This document shows, piece after piece, positions 13,882-21,787 of a stretch of 27,959 bases of DNA; within the stretch, counting starts at the first letter, position 1; every line of letters starts with the position of its first letter. Where the stretch lies: the NCBI GenBank assembly GCA_009746045.1, contig RPFO01000686.1, forward strand, positions 1 to 27,959, read 5' to 3'. The DNA comes from Mesostigma viride. Its lineage: Eukaryota > Streptophyta > Mesostigmatophyceae > Mesostigmatales > Mesostigmataceae. The notes under the pieces were generated by a model. It was not told the DNA's origin, did not search any database, and saw nothing but the letters and a program-made list of their open reading frames with translations. Both the position numbers and the translations under genes were made by a program.

Positions 13882-15322
13882 CCAGGTGTTGGGGGGGGTC
13901 GCCGTAGGTGCGATTGTCGACCTTGTAGTTGTGCTCGTTCACGTGCTGGCGGATGGCGAAGTCGTACGCCGCCAGCCGCAGGATGAAGAGCACCTTCTCC
14001 TGGTCGCTCTTGAAGATGTCGACGAACGACGCGATGGGGGTCTCGTCGGGCAGCTGATCCCAGTACAGGGCGCGCATCCTCTCGCACCAGATGTCGGACT
14101 CGTTGGGGGTGTACTTGTAGACCTCTCGCCCGTTGACGGCTGGATGGCCGCTCGGTGTGACGTCCCCGAACGTCTTCGGCAGAGAGGGGCAGGGCTTTTT
14201 TTCCCTCGGCCTCCTCCCGCTCACGAACCACTCGTAGAGCCCGCCCCCCGGCTTGGACGCCAGTTGAAGAGTCGGCTGCATCACGAAGAGCCGCACCCCG
14301 CTCTGCTCCCCCACGATCTGTCTGCACATGTCCCCCACGACCGTCATCACCCCCTCCCACCACCCCTGGTCCCTCAGGGTCTCGCACAGCTCCTCCTCCG
14401 GCTTGTTGGTGGCCGGCATGTGGTTCCCGATCCGCGCGGGGACGGGGGGGAAGATGCGGATGAAAAAGGAGGGCTTGTTGTCGTCCTTGGGCCACTTCAT
14501 CGCCGCCCACACGATCGTCTTCGTGTCCGTCTGCTCGCGGCGGCGGAGTCGAGGCTGCTCCCCCTCCTTCGCCCACGCTCGACGAGGGGCCGCGTTCATC
14601 TGCATGCTGAACTCGTCCAGGAACACGCAGTTCTCCGCGAACAGCGTCCCCTGGAGCGTCTTCAAGTCGCGCGTCTTCTCCTTGACGTACTGCACGTCCT
14701 TCTCGATGTAGTCGTACGCCACCGTCTTGTACGAGAGGTTGTGCTCCATCCGCGCGTACTTCACGTCGGAGGTCCGCAGCAGCTCCTTCGCGCCGTTCCG
14801 GGTCGGGAGGAGGTTCCACAGGTCCTGGAAAATGGCGTGGCTCTTTTCGGGCAGGCCCGCGAACTTGCTGACGACCGGGTCGTTGGCGCCCTGTTTGTTC
14901 ACGAAGTGGCAGATGTCCTCCGCGGTGAACGTGGGGACGTGCTCGGTCTGTATCTTGGCCAACAAGTCGGAGATGCTTTTCCAGGTCTCCTCTCCGAACC
15001 TCCTGACGCGCTCGGGGCGCCGGTCTATCAGCTCGTACCGGAACCTGGGATGGCCCGGGACCTGAGATGGCACCTTCCGCACGCGCGCCAGGGGTTTGAG
15101 GACCGACCTAGCGAGGTGCTCCGGGTTGGTGTAATCCAGCTGGTTCTCCTTGTCCTGCAGCCAGAGGTGATAGTACTTGCACGCCGTCTTCTTGTCGATC
15201 GCGTACCTGTTCGCGATGGACTGCACGGTCTGTCGAGAATTCTTCCTGTCGTGGATATCTAGAGCCACGCGCTGCCTGAAATGCAAACTGTGAGCCTTGC
15301 CAGTTTGGATAGCCGTTTCCAT
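13667..15322 (-). CDS. DDE_3 (Tc1/mariner-type) transposase, N-terminal part
   Basis: First frame of the same transposase, starting at ATG 15322. The N-terminal 60 residues include a helix-turn-helix (SIANRYAIDKKTACKYYHLW) for binding transposon ends. NCVFLDEFSMQMN is the first catalytic aspartate strand. A long helical region follows with YDYIEKDVQYVKEKTRDLK before that strand and an insertion of several hundred residues after it. True coding ends near 13898, at an eight-base G run (13891-13898); beyond it the frame reads into Arg/Pro-rich noise to 13667. Removing one base from the run continues the protein as GDPPNTWLGRG into the second frame, giving roughly 1,200 residues, far larger than usual Tc1/mariner transposases (about 350). 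Confidence 0.8.
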   Translation of the reverse strand: METAIQTGKAHSLHFRQRVALDIHDRKNSRQTVQSIANRYAIDKKTACKYYHLWLQDKENQLDYTNPEHLARSVLKPLARVRKVPSQVPGHPRFRYELIDRRPERVRRFGEETWKSISDLLAKIQTEHVPTFTAEDICHFVNKQGANDPVVSKFAGLPEKSHAIFQDLWNLLPTRNGAKELLRTSDVKYARMEHNLSYKTVAYDYIEKDVQYVKEKTRDLKTLQGTLFAENCVFLDEFSMQMNAAPRRAWAKEGEQPRLRRREQTDTKTIVWAAMKWPKDDNKPSFFIRIFPPVPARIGNHMPATNKPEEELCETLRDQGWWEGVMTVVGDMCRQIVGEQSGVRLFVMQPTLQLASKPGGGLYEWFVSGRRPREKKPCPSLPKTFGDVTPSGHPAVNGREVYKYTPNESDIWCERMRALYWDQLPDETPIASFVDIFKSDQEKVLFILRLAAYDFAIRQHVNEHNYKVDNRTYGDPPQHLVGARQRPCVRRVGRAPAHEGLGSLPQAHGVRRHGRALRLRRGLRGQHPAHARVPVRQTQELGSSADLPGPV

Positions 15323-15358
15323 TCCTTATTACTTTACGGATAATAAAAAGCGTATGAA

Positions 15359-15787
15359 CTAGTAACCGCGCCTCTCCAACGTGTCGGGATGGGGCATGTT
15401 GGTCATCCTGGTCGCGTCCCCGAGATCCCACGGTTCTATTACGTTCTGAAAGCCCGACCTGTCGCCGCCTCCTCCGCACGCCCTCTGGGCAGGCAGAGAG
15501 CCGGGGGGCACGCCGGGGACGTAGTTGTTGTAGGGGTTCTTCCCGGGGCCCCTGCCTCTCATCAGGCGGCAATCCACGAGCCACACGATCGTCGACACAA
15601 TAGCGATCGCGAGCCCGTACATGGCCGCCGTGACGGACCCGGTGACCAGAGCGGTCAGCACGCCCGAGTAGATCCCGAACCTCTTGGCGGCGAGGAAGCG
15701 CTCCCTCCCGTCCATGTTGGCTTGCAGGGGCCAGAAGGACAGCATGTCCTCGAACAGGCCCTCCTTGAACGCGCGGTAGAAGCCCAT
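15359..15787 (-). CDS. DUF5762-like membrane protein
   Basis: A 142-residue protein with the layout of DUF5762, a family of small membrane proteins conserved in large DNA viruses: an amphipathic start (FEDMLSFWPLQANMDGRERF), two adjacent membrane segments (GIYSGVLTALVTGSVTAAMY and GLAIAIVSTIVWLVDCRLM), then a short CRLMRGRGPGKNPYNNYV linker and a Pro/Gly-rich end. In homologues the linker also has an N-P-(F/Y) element. It is likely an internal virion-membrane protein. Its ATG is 33 bases from the stop of the next gene, with which it is co-directional. Confidence 0.75.
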   Translation of the reverse strand: MGFYRAFKEGLFEDMLSFWPLQANMDGRERFLAAKRFGIYSGVLTALVTGSVTAAMYGLAIAIVSTIVWLVDCRLMRGRGPGKNPYNNYVPGVPPGSLPAQRACGGGGDRSGFQNVIEPWDLGDATRMTNMPHPDTLERRGY

Positions 15788-15819
15788 GAGTGCTGCTGGA
15801 TACTACTACACGCGGTGAT

Positions 15820-16323
15820 TTAATTTTCCAGTTGCGGGAAGGCCTGCATCGCCCCGCCCATCATCTGGCTGAAAAGCTGCATGCACGCTTTCTCGGGGTC
15901 CTCCCCGTTCTCGTGGATCCTGGCCGCGAAGTTCTGCGCCATCTCCTCGGCCTGCGTGAGGATGTCGACGGGGATCTCCGTCACCCCGATGCCCAGGACC
16001 ACCAGGGTCTGCAGGTACTGCCATATCGCCTCCTTGGTCGCGTCAGGCGCGCCGCTCCAGTTGGCCTCCAGGTTGATGTCCTTCAGGTACGGTATCTGCC
16101 CTATGGTCTTGTCGGTGATGACCGCCGCGTTCTTGTTCATGATCGCGTCCACGTGAGGGGTGATGGCCTCCATGAAAGCCTCCACGGGCAGTCGGGCGTT
16201 CGTCTTGCACGCCAATTGGAAGGCGGCGATGATCCCGGACAGCGCCTTCTCGCGCGGGAAGGCGAGCTCCAGCTCCTCGAGGAACATCCCCATCATGTTG
16301 TTGAACGCTTGAATGGCCGACAT
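15820..16323 (-). CDS. Conserved helical giant-virus protein
   Basis: A 167-residue all-helical protein of a type I recognise from many nucleocytoviruses (DUF5871-like). FLEELELAFPREKALSGIIA opens, PVEAFMEAITPHVDAIMNKN follows, and ATKEAIWQYLQTLVVLG is the most conserved-looking element (IW-YLQ-L). No enzymatic motif. Function unknown; these proteins are usually expressed late. The family name is from memory, so treat it as tentative; the match to the IWxYLQTL pattern is what I rely on. Confidence 0.65.
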   Translation of the reverse strand: MSAIQAFNNMMGMFLEELELAFPREKALSGIIAAFQLACKTNARLPVEAFMEAITPHVDAIMNKNAAVITDKTIGQIPYLKDINLEANWSGAPDATKEAIWQYLQTLVVLGIGVTEIPVDILTQAEEMAQNFAARIHENGEDPEKACMQLFSQMMGGAMQAFPQLEN

Positions 16324-16398
16324 GGTCTACAAATGTATCCCACAAATTAATCGGGCCGTAGACGAAGCGCTCGAAATCGCGTGAAGACGGACGGCTGG

Positions 16399-16413
16399 CA
16401 AAAATGTGTGCGG
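16399..16413 (+). promoter_or_regulatory. A-tract/TGTG promoter-like motif
   Basis: CAAAAATGTGTGCGG, 13 bases before the ATG at 16427. Same motif type as 5279-5293 and 9590-9600; in all of these the ATG follows within 12 to 20 bases. Confidence 0.4.
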
Positions 16414-16426
16414 TCTACTACGAAAG

Positions 16427-16633
16427 ATGGCACTACTGTCGCGCTTTATCACCCCCGAACTGGTAAGGGACGTCGTCAAGGCGATCGTCGCGACCCTCCC
16501 CTCCCAGCTGTGGTGGGCGCACGCCAACCCGTCCAAGGATAACCGGGGGTACAAGGCGTTTTTGCCGCTCATTCTGATCGTGATAGGGCTCGCGATATAC
16601 CACCTGGTGCTGGTGCCGGTTCTGCCTAAGTAG
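16427..16633 (+). CDS. Small C-terminal-anchored membrane protein
   Basis: A 68-residue protein: an amphipathic N-terminal helix (FITPELVRDVVKAIVATLP), a short polar loop with WWAHANPSKDNRGYK, and one C-terminal membrane segment (FLPLILIVIGLAIYHLVLV). This small tail-anchored form is common in virion membranes. The ATG is chosen because an upstream in-frame GTG (16406) falls inside the promoter-like motif. Confidence 0.65.
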   Translation: MALLSRFITPELVRDVVKAIVATLPSQLWWAHANPSKDNRGYKAFLPLILIVIGLAIYHLVLVPVLPK

Positions 16634-16697
16634 GCGACCGTGCGCGTTTCAGGATCGGCATTTATCCGCGCTAAGGGTAGTATCACCAGAGGTCGCC

Positions 16698-17333
16698 ATG
16701 GAGGTGAAGGTTCGCATCCGCGGCACCATGCACAAGTGGGCGTTCCCCCACACCATGATCCAGACGGTGCAGGCCATGATCGGGGAGGGGGCGGAGGAGT
16801 GCAAGACCATCTTGAAGACGATCGTCGTGCGTTTGGCGGGGGTGCTGGAGTCCGAGAAGCTGGAGGGCACCGTCAGCGACGTGGAGGTCGTGTGTCTCAT
16901 GCACATCCGAAACCAGAAGGGGCTGCCCCCGGACATGGAGAAGGTCATCACGGCCGTCCTGGACGGCTGGAAGAACGCCGAGGAGTCCATCAGCGACCAC
17001 GGGAGGAAGGGGCTCAGGGTCGTCGAGCGCGTACTCCCCGTCATACTCACGTGTCAGAACCGGGAGGCCTTCGACAAGTACTTCGCCTCCACCGTGTACC
17101 CGTGCATCGAGAGCGGGGAGATCAAGGCCATCGCCAAGTTCCTGCGCGTCCTCGCCCAGTGGGTGACGTCGGAGGAGTTCCCGGTCAAGCCGGACAGCCA
17201 CTACATCGAGAAGTACCTCGAGCGCGTGTTCAAGAACGTGCTCTCCCCGATCCTGGCCGTCAAGAAGCCCGAGGTGGTGGCCAAGCGGCTCCTGACCACC
17301 GCCGACCTGGTGGAGGACTACCTCGACGAGTGA
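16698..17333 (+). CDS. Hypothetical helical protein, 211 aa
   Basis: A 211-residue, soluble, helix-rich protein with an even mix of Lys, Glu and hydrophobic residues (MHKWAFPHTMIQTVQAMIGE, GLRVVERVLPVILTCQNREA, IAKFLRVLAQWVTSEEF). Strong G/C third-position bias supports a real gene. I do not recognise a family; the repeated helical hairpins suggest a HEAT/alpha-solenoid-like scaffold. Its leader contains GGCATTTATCCGCGC about 35 bases upstream. Confidence 0.65.
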   Translation: MEVKVRIRGTMHKWAFPHTMIQTVQAMIGEGAEECKTILKTIVVRLAGVLESEKLEGTVSDVEVVCLMHIRNQKGLPPDMEKVITAVLDGWKNAEESISDHGRKGLRVVERVLPVILTCQNREAFDKYFASTVYPCIESGEIKAIAKFLRVLAQWVTSEEFPVKPDSHYIEKYLERVFKNVLSPILAVKKPEVVAKRLLTTADLVEDYLDE

Positions 17334-17441
17334 TTTTTTTTTCTCAGGAGCGTCGGAAGGGCGTTTGACAGTACCATCATGAGGAAGTAAAGACGCGTGC
17401 GTTCCCGACGCGCGCAATTTCCTTGTCTATAATATAGCATC

Positions 17442-17864
17442 ATGTCGTCCATCGGTGCGCCTCTAGGAAAGGCCTTCACGTTCTCCCCCACCGCGGAGGA
17501 GGAGGAGTCGTCCGCGCAGGCCTCCGGGCCCGCCGGACCGTCCTCCGGCGGCCCCTCGCGCCCGCCGGCGTCCGAGTACGAGCGCGAGCCCATCCACATA
17601 GAGAGTCCCATGCCCCCGCCGCCCGGGGTCGCGCAGAGACGCTCGGCGCAGATCGAGCACGCCGCCAGGGTGGCCAGGCAGCAGGCGGCGTTCGAGGGCA
17701 GGATGAGGGAGATCGCCAAACAGGAGTCCAGGAACAACGGCATGATCTTCCTCGTGGCCGGGGTGGGGATAGCCGCCGTCCTCGCGTACGTGTACCTCTC
17801 GAAGCGCGGGAAGACAGCGGTGGTCACCGCGGCCATCGCGGAGGGCGTCAAGGCCGCCGTGTAA
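17442..17864 (+). CDS. Proline-rich protein with C-terminal membrane anchor
   Basis: A 140-residue protein: a low-complexity N-terminal half rich in Ser, Pro, Glu and Gly (SSAQASGPAGPSSGGPSRPP), then a coiled-coil helix (RRSAQIEHAARVARQQAAFE), and a single membrane segment near the C-terminus (GMIFLVAGVGIAAVLAYVYL) followed by a basic end. The layout is typical of virion membrane proteins. Its AT-rich leader TATAATATAGCATC lies directly before the ATG. Confidence 0.65.
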   Translation: MSSIGAPLGKAFTFSPTAEEEESSAQASGPAGPSSGGPSRPPASEYEREPIHIESPMPPPPGVAQRRSAQIEHAARVARQQAAFEGRMREIAKQESRNNGMIFLVAGVGIAAVLAYVYLSKRGKTAVVTAAIAEGVKAAV

Positions 17865-17893
17865 AGAATATCACAGTGATATATACCGCAAGC

Positions 17894-18310
17894 ATGCCTC
17901 CCAACCGCTTCGACGCGACCGGGACCCTCTTCTTCAAAAACATCCAGACCAAAAAATTAACCACCGTCTCGGAGGACAACTCGCAGACAGGCAGCATAGT
18001 GCTCAAACAGACCGGCGACGAGGCCTCCCTCGTGTACCAGCCGATCTCGGGGGCGGAGTCCACCAAGCTCTCGTTCTCCTCCAACGCCGTCAAGCTGAGG
18101 AGCGCCACGGGGGTGGAGATAGGGGTCAACGCGACGGGCACGGTAGGGATCTCCGGGGGCGTCGGCGGCGCCCCCTCCACATCCATGGTGGAGATCGGGA
18201 CGGGCACCACCAAGTTCCGACTAGTGGCCAACGGGGACGCGCTGGAGGTGTTCCGGTTTGTCAACGGCTCGGCGAACCCCGCCACCCCGCTGGCCGTGTT
18301 CCAGGCGTAA
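17894..18310 (+). CDS. Beta-rich fibre-like protein
   Basis: A 138-residue protein made almost wholly of short beta strands with glycine and threonine turns (GTLFFKNIQTKKLTTVSEDN, SLVYQPISGAESTKLSFSSN, VEIGTGTTKFRLVANGD). It resembles the repeat modules of phage and giant-virus tail-fibre or head-fibre proteins, without a recognised domain. It could form or cap surface fibres together with the Ig-like proteins at the right end. Start at the ATG at 17894; an upstream GTG at 17876 is less likely. A TATATACC leader element lies just upstream. Confidence 0.6.
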   Translation: MPPNRFDATGTLFFKNIQTKKLTTVSEDNSQTGSIVLKQTGDEASLVYQPISGAESTKLSFSSNAVKLRSATGVEIGVNATGTVGISGGVGGAPSTSMVEIGTGTTKFRLVANGDALEVFRFVNGSANPATPLAVFQA

Positions 18311-18327
18311 CTGACGACGAGTTGCAC

Positions 18328-18449
18328 AGGACACTTTTTGTAACCGCTGCCAAGTCAGGACTCTTTTCCTAACCACTGCCAAGTCGGAACACTTTTTGTA
18401 ACCGCCACAGTTTACAGGATGGAGCCATTATTGTAACCGTGTGGCAAGG
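18328..18449. repeat. Imperfect 29-30 bp tandem repeat, four units
   Basis: Four copies of a unit related to AGGACACTTTTTGTAACCG, at 18328-18356, 18357-18385, about 18386-18411 and 18416-18449. GTAACCG (or CTAACCA) recurs in each. The array lies 95-215 bases before the bZIP-like gene in the 234-base gap after 18310, and so is a candidate binding-site array. Confidence 0.6.
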
Positions 18450-18544
18450 CTGGAGAAGGATAAAAGGCCGCAGGCCCCCCTTCTCGCCTCACTCTCATCT
18501 CACCACCAGCCACAGGACAAAACAGCAACCCCAGCCGCCGCATC

Positions 18545-19009
18545 ATGGCCGCCGTGTCTTCCAGCCTGTCCTCCTCCTCGTCGGACTGCTCCTCGTCCTC
18601 GTCGGACGACTCCGCCTCGTCCGCGCCCGTTTCCAGCGCCGAGATCAAACAGAGGCCCGTGGTCGTGGTTCCGACCCCCGCCCAAGTCGCCGAACTTCAG
18701 GTTTTCCAGTCCCACATCCAGAAGCAGATGGAGGAGGTCAAGGGCAACCTCGCGGACTGGAAGAAAAAATGCAAGCGGGAGAAGGACGCCGCGAGGAAGC
18801 GCGCCAGTCGCGCCAGGGCCAAAATTGAGAAGGAAAACAAGGCCCTGAAGTCGGCCCTGGAAGCCGAGAAAAAAGTTTCCGCCTCGCTCAAGGAGCGGCT
18901 CGAGAAAGCCGAGACCGAACTCGCGAACGCCCGCTGCGGGCTCGAGTCGGAAAGGAAGAGGTGCAAGATCCTGGACTTTCCGACCTCCTTTGTTTGGTCC
19001 GCTCATTAG
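18545..19009 (+). CDS. bZIP-like coiled-coil protein
   Basis: A 154-residue protein. The first 35 residues are mostly serine with aspartate. From about residue 75 comes a basic region, CKREKDAARKRASRARAKIE, closely resembling a bZIP DNA-contact helix, followed in register by a leucine/isoleucine heptad coiled coil (ENKALKSALEAEKK, then VSASLKERLEKAETEL). bZIP proteins bind palindromic DNA as dimers and control transcription. The usual invariant Asn of the basic region is not present (Asp lies near the expected position), so DNA binding should be tested. A TATA-like GATAAAA lies at about 18469 and two AATAAA-type signals follow the stop. Confidence 0.65.
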   Translation: MAAVSSSLSSSSSDCSSSSSDDSASSAPVSSAEIKQRPVVVVPTPAQVAELQVFQSHIQKQMEEVKGNLADWKKKCKREKDAARKRASRARAKIEKENKALKSALEAEKKVSASLKERLEKAETELANARCGLESERKRCKILDFPTSFVWSAH

Positions 19010-19051
19010 GCTTATTGAATAAAGAGAAAGCTTGAAATAAACTGTCAATTA

Positions 19052-19369
19052 TTAACCATCCACACCTCTGGGGTCATTCAATTCGTAATCCTCCTCAGCG
19101 GCGCCTAAGGTGTCGTCGTAATCCTCTTCAGCGGCGCCTAAGGTGTCGTCGGCGTCATAATAAACCGTCTCGGTTTCTGGAATCGAGTCGCCGTCCTCTT
19201 CCCTTGCTCCCTCTCCACCACGAGAGACACCAATTCCAATAGAGTTTCGTAGCCATTTCCACAAAAGAAGGTGCTGGGGAAGGTTTGATCGATCCCCATA
19301 CGGTGACAGCGCCTCATTGATCTTATCTGTCACGAGCATTAGGAGTTTGTGTCGTGCCTCAATGCTCAT
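19052..19369 (-). CDS. Small acidic protein with internal repeat
   Basis: A 105-residue protein. The N-terminal half is helical (EARHKLLMLVTDKINEALSP and LPQHLLLWKWLRNSIG); the C-terminal half is acidic and has DDTLGAAEEDY twice in tandem, from the 33-bp repeat at 19085-19150. No known family. The ATG at 19369 is preferred over an upstream TTG. Base composition is closer to balanced than in the virion genes, as elsewhere in this zone. Confidence 0.5.
   Translation of the reverse strand: MSIEARHKLLMLVTDKINEALSPYGDRSNLPQHLLLWKWLRNSIGIGVSRGGEGAREEDGDSIPETETVYYDADDTLGAAEEDYDDTLGAAEEDYELNDPRGVDG
19085..19150 (-). repeat. Two 33-bp tandem repeats inside a gene
   Basis: 19085-19117 and 19118-19150 differ by one base and keep the reading frame, doubling the DDTLGAAEEDY segment. 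Confidence 0.8.
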
Positions 19370-19428
19370 TTGAACAATATACGCGAACAAAAGAATCGGA
19401 CAAGCGGAAGTTGTCCAGGTTCACAACT

Positions 19429-20352
19429 TTAAGCCGTTAGCTTAATTCTGGCATCCCTATTCAGTGCCTGGTTCGACAGCATAAGGCGCTTGTTCTTGGC
19501 GGCGAACTCCGGTCCGCGGTACTCGCGCGCCTCCTCGTAGTGACCCAGCTTCTCGAGACCCGGCGTCAGGGCCTCCACGATGTCCATGGCCACCCTCTCC
19601 GGGTCGCCCCCCTTTGACACCATGGACAGATGTCGCTGGTGGAAGAATTCGGTCAAGGAACACATCCCGTCCGTGAACGTGTCGCGGGTTGCCTGGCTCT
19701 TCTTCGTGAGCCCCTGGTCCCTCCTGTAGTCGGCGGTGTACTCGTACCCCGTCGCCAGTTTGTTGGCGTTATTGTTAACGATGGCGTACAATCGAGCCGG
19801 GACGGGCTGGGAGCTGCTGTCCTTGATGGCGCGCATGTCCAGTTTCGTCTTCTCGCAGGCCTTGATGCGAGGGGCCTCTGTGACTTGCTGGCGGGGCAGA
19901 GGCGTGAACTCCTCGCCGGTCTTCTCGCGATACCTCTCGTGCAGGTCCTGGATGAGCCCCGGGTCCGCGTCCAGGTACTTCTCCAGCAGCACCGCCATGG
20001 AGTGGCGGAAGGTGGCGGCCTTCTTACCGGGCAAGAGCTGGATGATCTTGATGACACCTTGTCGGTCGGTGACGGGCGTGTCTCGCTGCCCTGGACCGGG
20101 GAATTTGAGGTGTACACAAACAGAGTAAACCTCTCGATGCTCCTCCCTTAACCGTGAAAAGGCGGTGTTGGCGTGAATGCCAGCATTTTTTGTGAGTGTA
20201 CCATCCTCCTGGGTGAACAAAACATGTTTGATGACGTCGATAACTGAAATCTTTCCATCCGGCGTCACGCGGATCTTGTTGGCAAAAGGATCCTGGTCGC
20301 CATCCGGAAGTGCATGGACAGGCTGTAAATACTGAACGACAATTTGAGACAT
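19429..20352 (-). CDS. Bro-like DNA-binding protein
   Basis: A 307-residue protein. The N-terminal half has the sequence style of Bro/KilA-related domains in algal and protist viruses: FANKIRVTPDGKISVIDVIK, a helical segment, then DTPVTDRQGVIKIIQLLPGK and KAATFRHSMAVLLEKYLDAD, the last resembling the repeated TPVTDxxGxxEIxxLLPGRxAAxxRxQ element of such proteins. The C-terminal half is a charged helical region. Such proteins are accessory DNA-binding factors that are often duplicated. ATG at 20352 is chosen over an upstream TTG. A broken partial copy of the same domain lies just upstream at 20411-20560. Assignment is by pattern only. Confidence 0.6.
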   Translation of the reverse strand: MSQIVVQYLQPVHALPDGDQDPFANKIRVTPDGKISVIDVIKHVLFTQEDGTLTKNAGIHANTAFSRLREEHREVYSVCVHLKFPGPGQRDTPVTDRQGVIKIIQLLPGKKAATFRHSMAVLLEKYLDADPGLIQDLHERYREKTGEEFTPLPRQQVTEAPRIKACEKTKLDMRAIKDSSSQPVPARLYAIVNNNANKLATGYEYTADYRRDQGLTKKSQATRDTFTDGMCSLTEFFHQRHLSMVSKGGDPERVAMDIVEALTPGLEKLGHYEEAREYRGPEFAAKNKRLMLSNQALNRDARIKLTA

Positions 20353-20410
20353 GTTAAGCAAGTGTTCTTATGAATTGATACACAGAAATTAGAATACTCA
20401 AAATAAACGC

Positions 20411-20560
20411 GAAGAGCTGGATGATCTTGATTACCCCTTGTCGATCCGTGACAGGTGTGTCTCGCCGCCTGGCTCAGGGAAATTTTCAGAGACCACGGGT
20501 GGTGGTCGCTTCCGAACGCATTTCTCGAGCCGTGAGAGGGATTCGGAAGCTTCCTTAACA
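20411..20560 (-). pseudogene. Decayed partial copy of the Bro-like gene
   Basis: The minus strand still encodes RDTPVTDRQGVIKIIQ, identical to the intact neighbour, but a TGA lies five codons before it where the intact gene reads KFPG. Adjacent bases match 20030-20160 patchily, ending at CTTAACAGTGAAAA against CTTAACCGTGAAAA. It lacks a start and both ends. The 217-base gap between 20352 and 20569 holds nothing else I can support. Confidence 0.7.
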
Positions 20561-20568
20561 GTGAAAAT

Positions 20569-21657
20569 TCACATTGGTGGGGTGTTCACGATGTCGTTTT
20601 GATACAAGTCGGATGCTATGTGCTCGTCGATTCGGGGCCATTCCAGACCGGCCGCGCGACGGACACCCCTGCGGTCTGCTTTCAGGTCGTGCATGGCGTT
20701 GAACATGTCGCGCCGAGTTTGTTCGTCCATCGCCCGCAGTCCTCGAGTCCTGTCAATGACGTATTCCGGGTTTCCGTTAAAGGTACTGTCTAAAGTGAAT
20801 TCCTGTCCTACCCCTCTGCTAAGATATCCCCCTCGATCCCATACCCGCTGAACGTCGCCGCGAGGTGGTCGAAAACGATGCGCGGGCTCTCTGCTGTTGT
20901 CCCGAGCCTCCACCTCGGCGGGGATCATTGCGGATAGTTCAGCCCTGTGACGCTTTTCGTCGGCATCATCCCGTCGCTTTCTTAGCTCGTGCCATCGTAA
21001 AGCGCGGTCGCCCGTGTTCGACAGCGGCGGGTGTAACGGGTCCTCCCCTTGTTCGCCCAGGAAAAGGGACAAAGTAACGTCGGGGCGGGTGAGATGGTGG
21101 TTGCCTGGATTCGGGGGAGGTTCACCGAGCACACGACTGACGCGGTTAGCATAGGCGTGCCGTTTGGCTATATCGCGTTTTGCGTCCCACGTTTTGTGGA
21201 GGGCTTGGTTGTACGCCCTTGCGCTTTGACGCACGAGGGTTGTGGCGGCTTCAAAATCGTGTGGATCGACATAAATACCGGTCATTTCGGCGGCGTCCGC
21301 CCTGTTTTGAGCAACCCTCTCCTCTCTCAGCGCTCGTTCGAACCTCGCATCGGCCTGACGCGGGGCGGCGTCCACTACCGCCCCCGCAGAATCTCTGCTC
21401 ATTAGCGACAATTGCTTCAGTTCTGCCTTAGACGGATTCCTTTTCATGATGTACTCGCCAAGGATCCTTCTCTGCAACCCGCCCGGCAAGGACGTCAGTG
21501 ACGCCTCCCCTTCATCCGTGCCCACACCGAGGGTTTGCATCCTTTCGTTAAGTGCCTCTATATCCACGCCTTCGCTCTCTGTTTTCATGGCCACTCTGTG
21601 TCTTTTGACCACCTTCCTTTTTTCTGCGGAGAGCCTCTTTTTCGTGTTTGCACCCAT
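20569..21657 (-). CDS. Hypothetical protein with F-box-like segment
   Basis: A 362-residue, very polar protein. Its start is strongly basic (KKRLSAEKRKVVKRHRVAMK). Around residues 55-90 SLPGGLQRRILGEYIMKRNP and LKQLSLMSRDSAGAV resemble an F-box (an LPxxLQxxIL helix followed by LxxLSxxSR), the adaptor for ubiquitin ligases. The rest is Arg/Asp-rich helical sequence with PPRGDVQRVWDRGGY and no recognised domain. It may direct ubiquitination or simply be DNA- or RNA-associated. Composition is lower in G+C than the virion block. F-box identity is a weak guess. Confidence 0.5.
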   Translation of the reverse strand: MGANTKKRLSAEKRKVVKRHRVAMKTESEGVDIEALNERMQTLGVGTDEGEASLTSLPGGLQRRILGEYIMKRNPSKAELKQLSLMSRDSAGAVVDAAPRQADARFERALREERVAQNRADAAEMTGIYVDPHDFEAATTLVRQSARAYNQALHKTWDAKRDIAKRHAYANRVSRVLGEPPPNPGNHHLTRPDVTLSLFLGEQGEDPLHPPLSNTGDRALRWHELRKRRDDADEKRHRAELSAMIPAEVEARDNSREPAHRFRPPRGDVQRVWDRGGYLSRGVGQEFTLDSTFNGNPEYVIDRTRGLRAMDEQTRRDMFNAMHDLKADRRGVRRAAGLEWPRIDEHIASDLYQNDIVNTPPM

Positions 21658-21787
21658 AGATTATCATCATAATAACAACCCAGATTATTAAAGTCTTGAC
21701 AGACATTCCGCACCCCGAGCGCGTTCAGAGACGGGTCGAAAAAAACTCACCCCCAGGTGTAATCCCACCCTACTACTAGAACCAACC

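Noticed and set aside
11560-15359. Terminal inverted repeats marking the transposase as a complete transposon, or linking it to the palindrome array
   Set aside because: I compared the flanks near 11.6 kb and 15.33 kb with each other and with AGTTACGTTAAA and saw no match.
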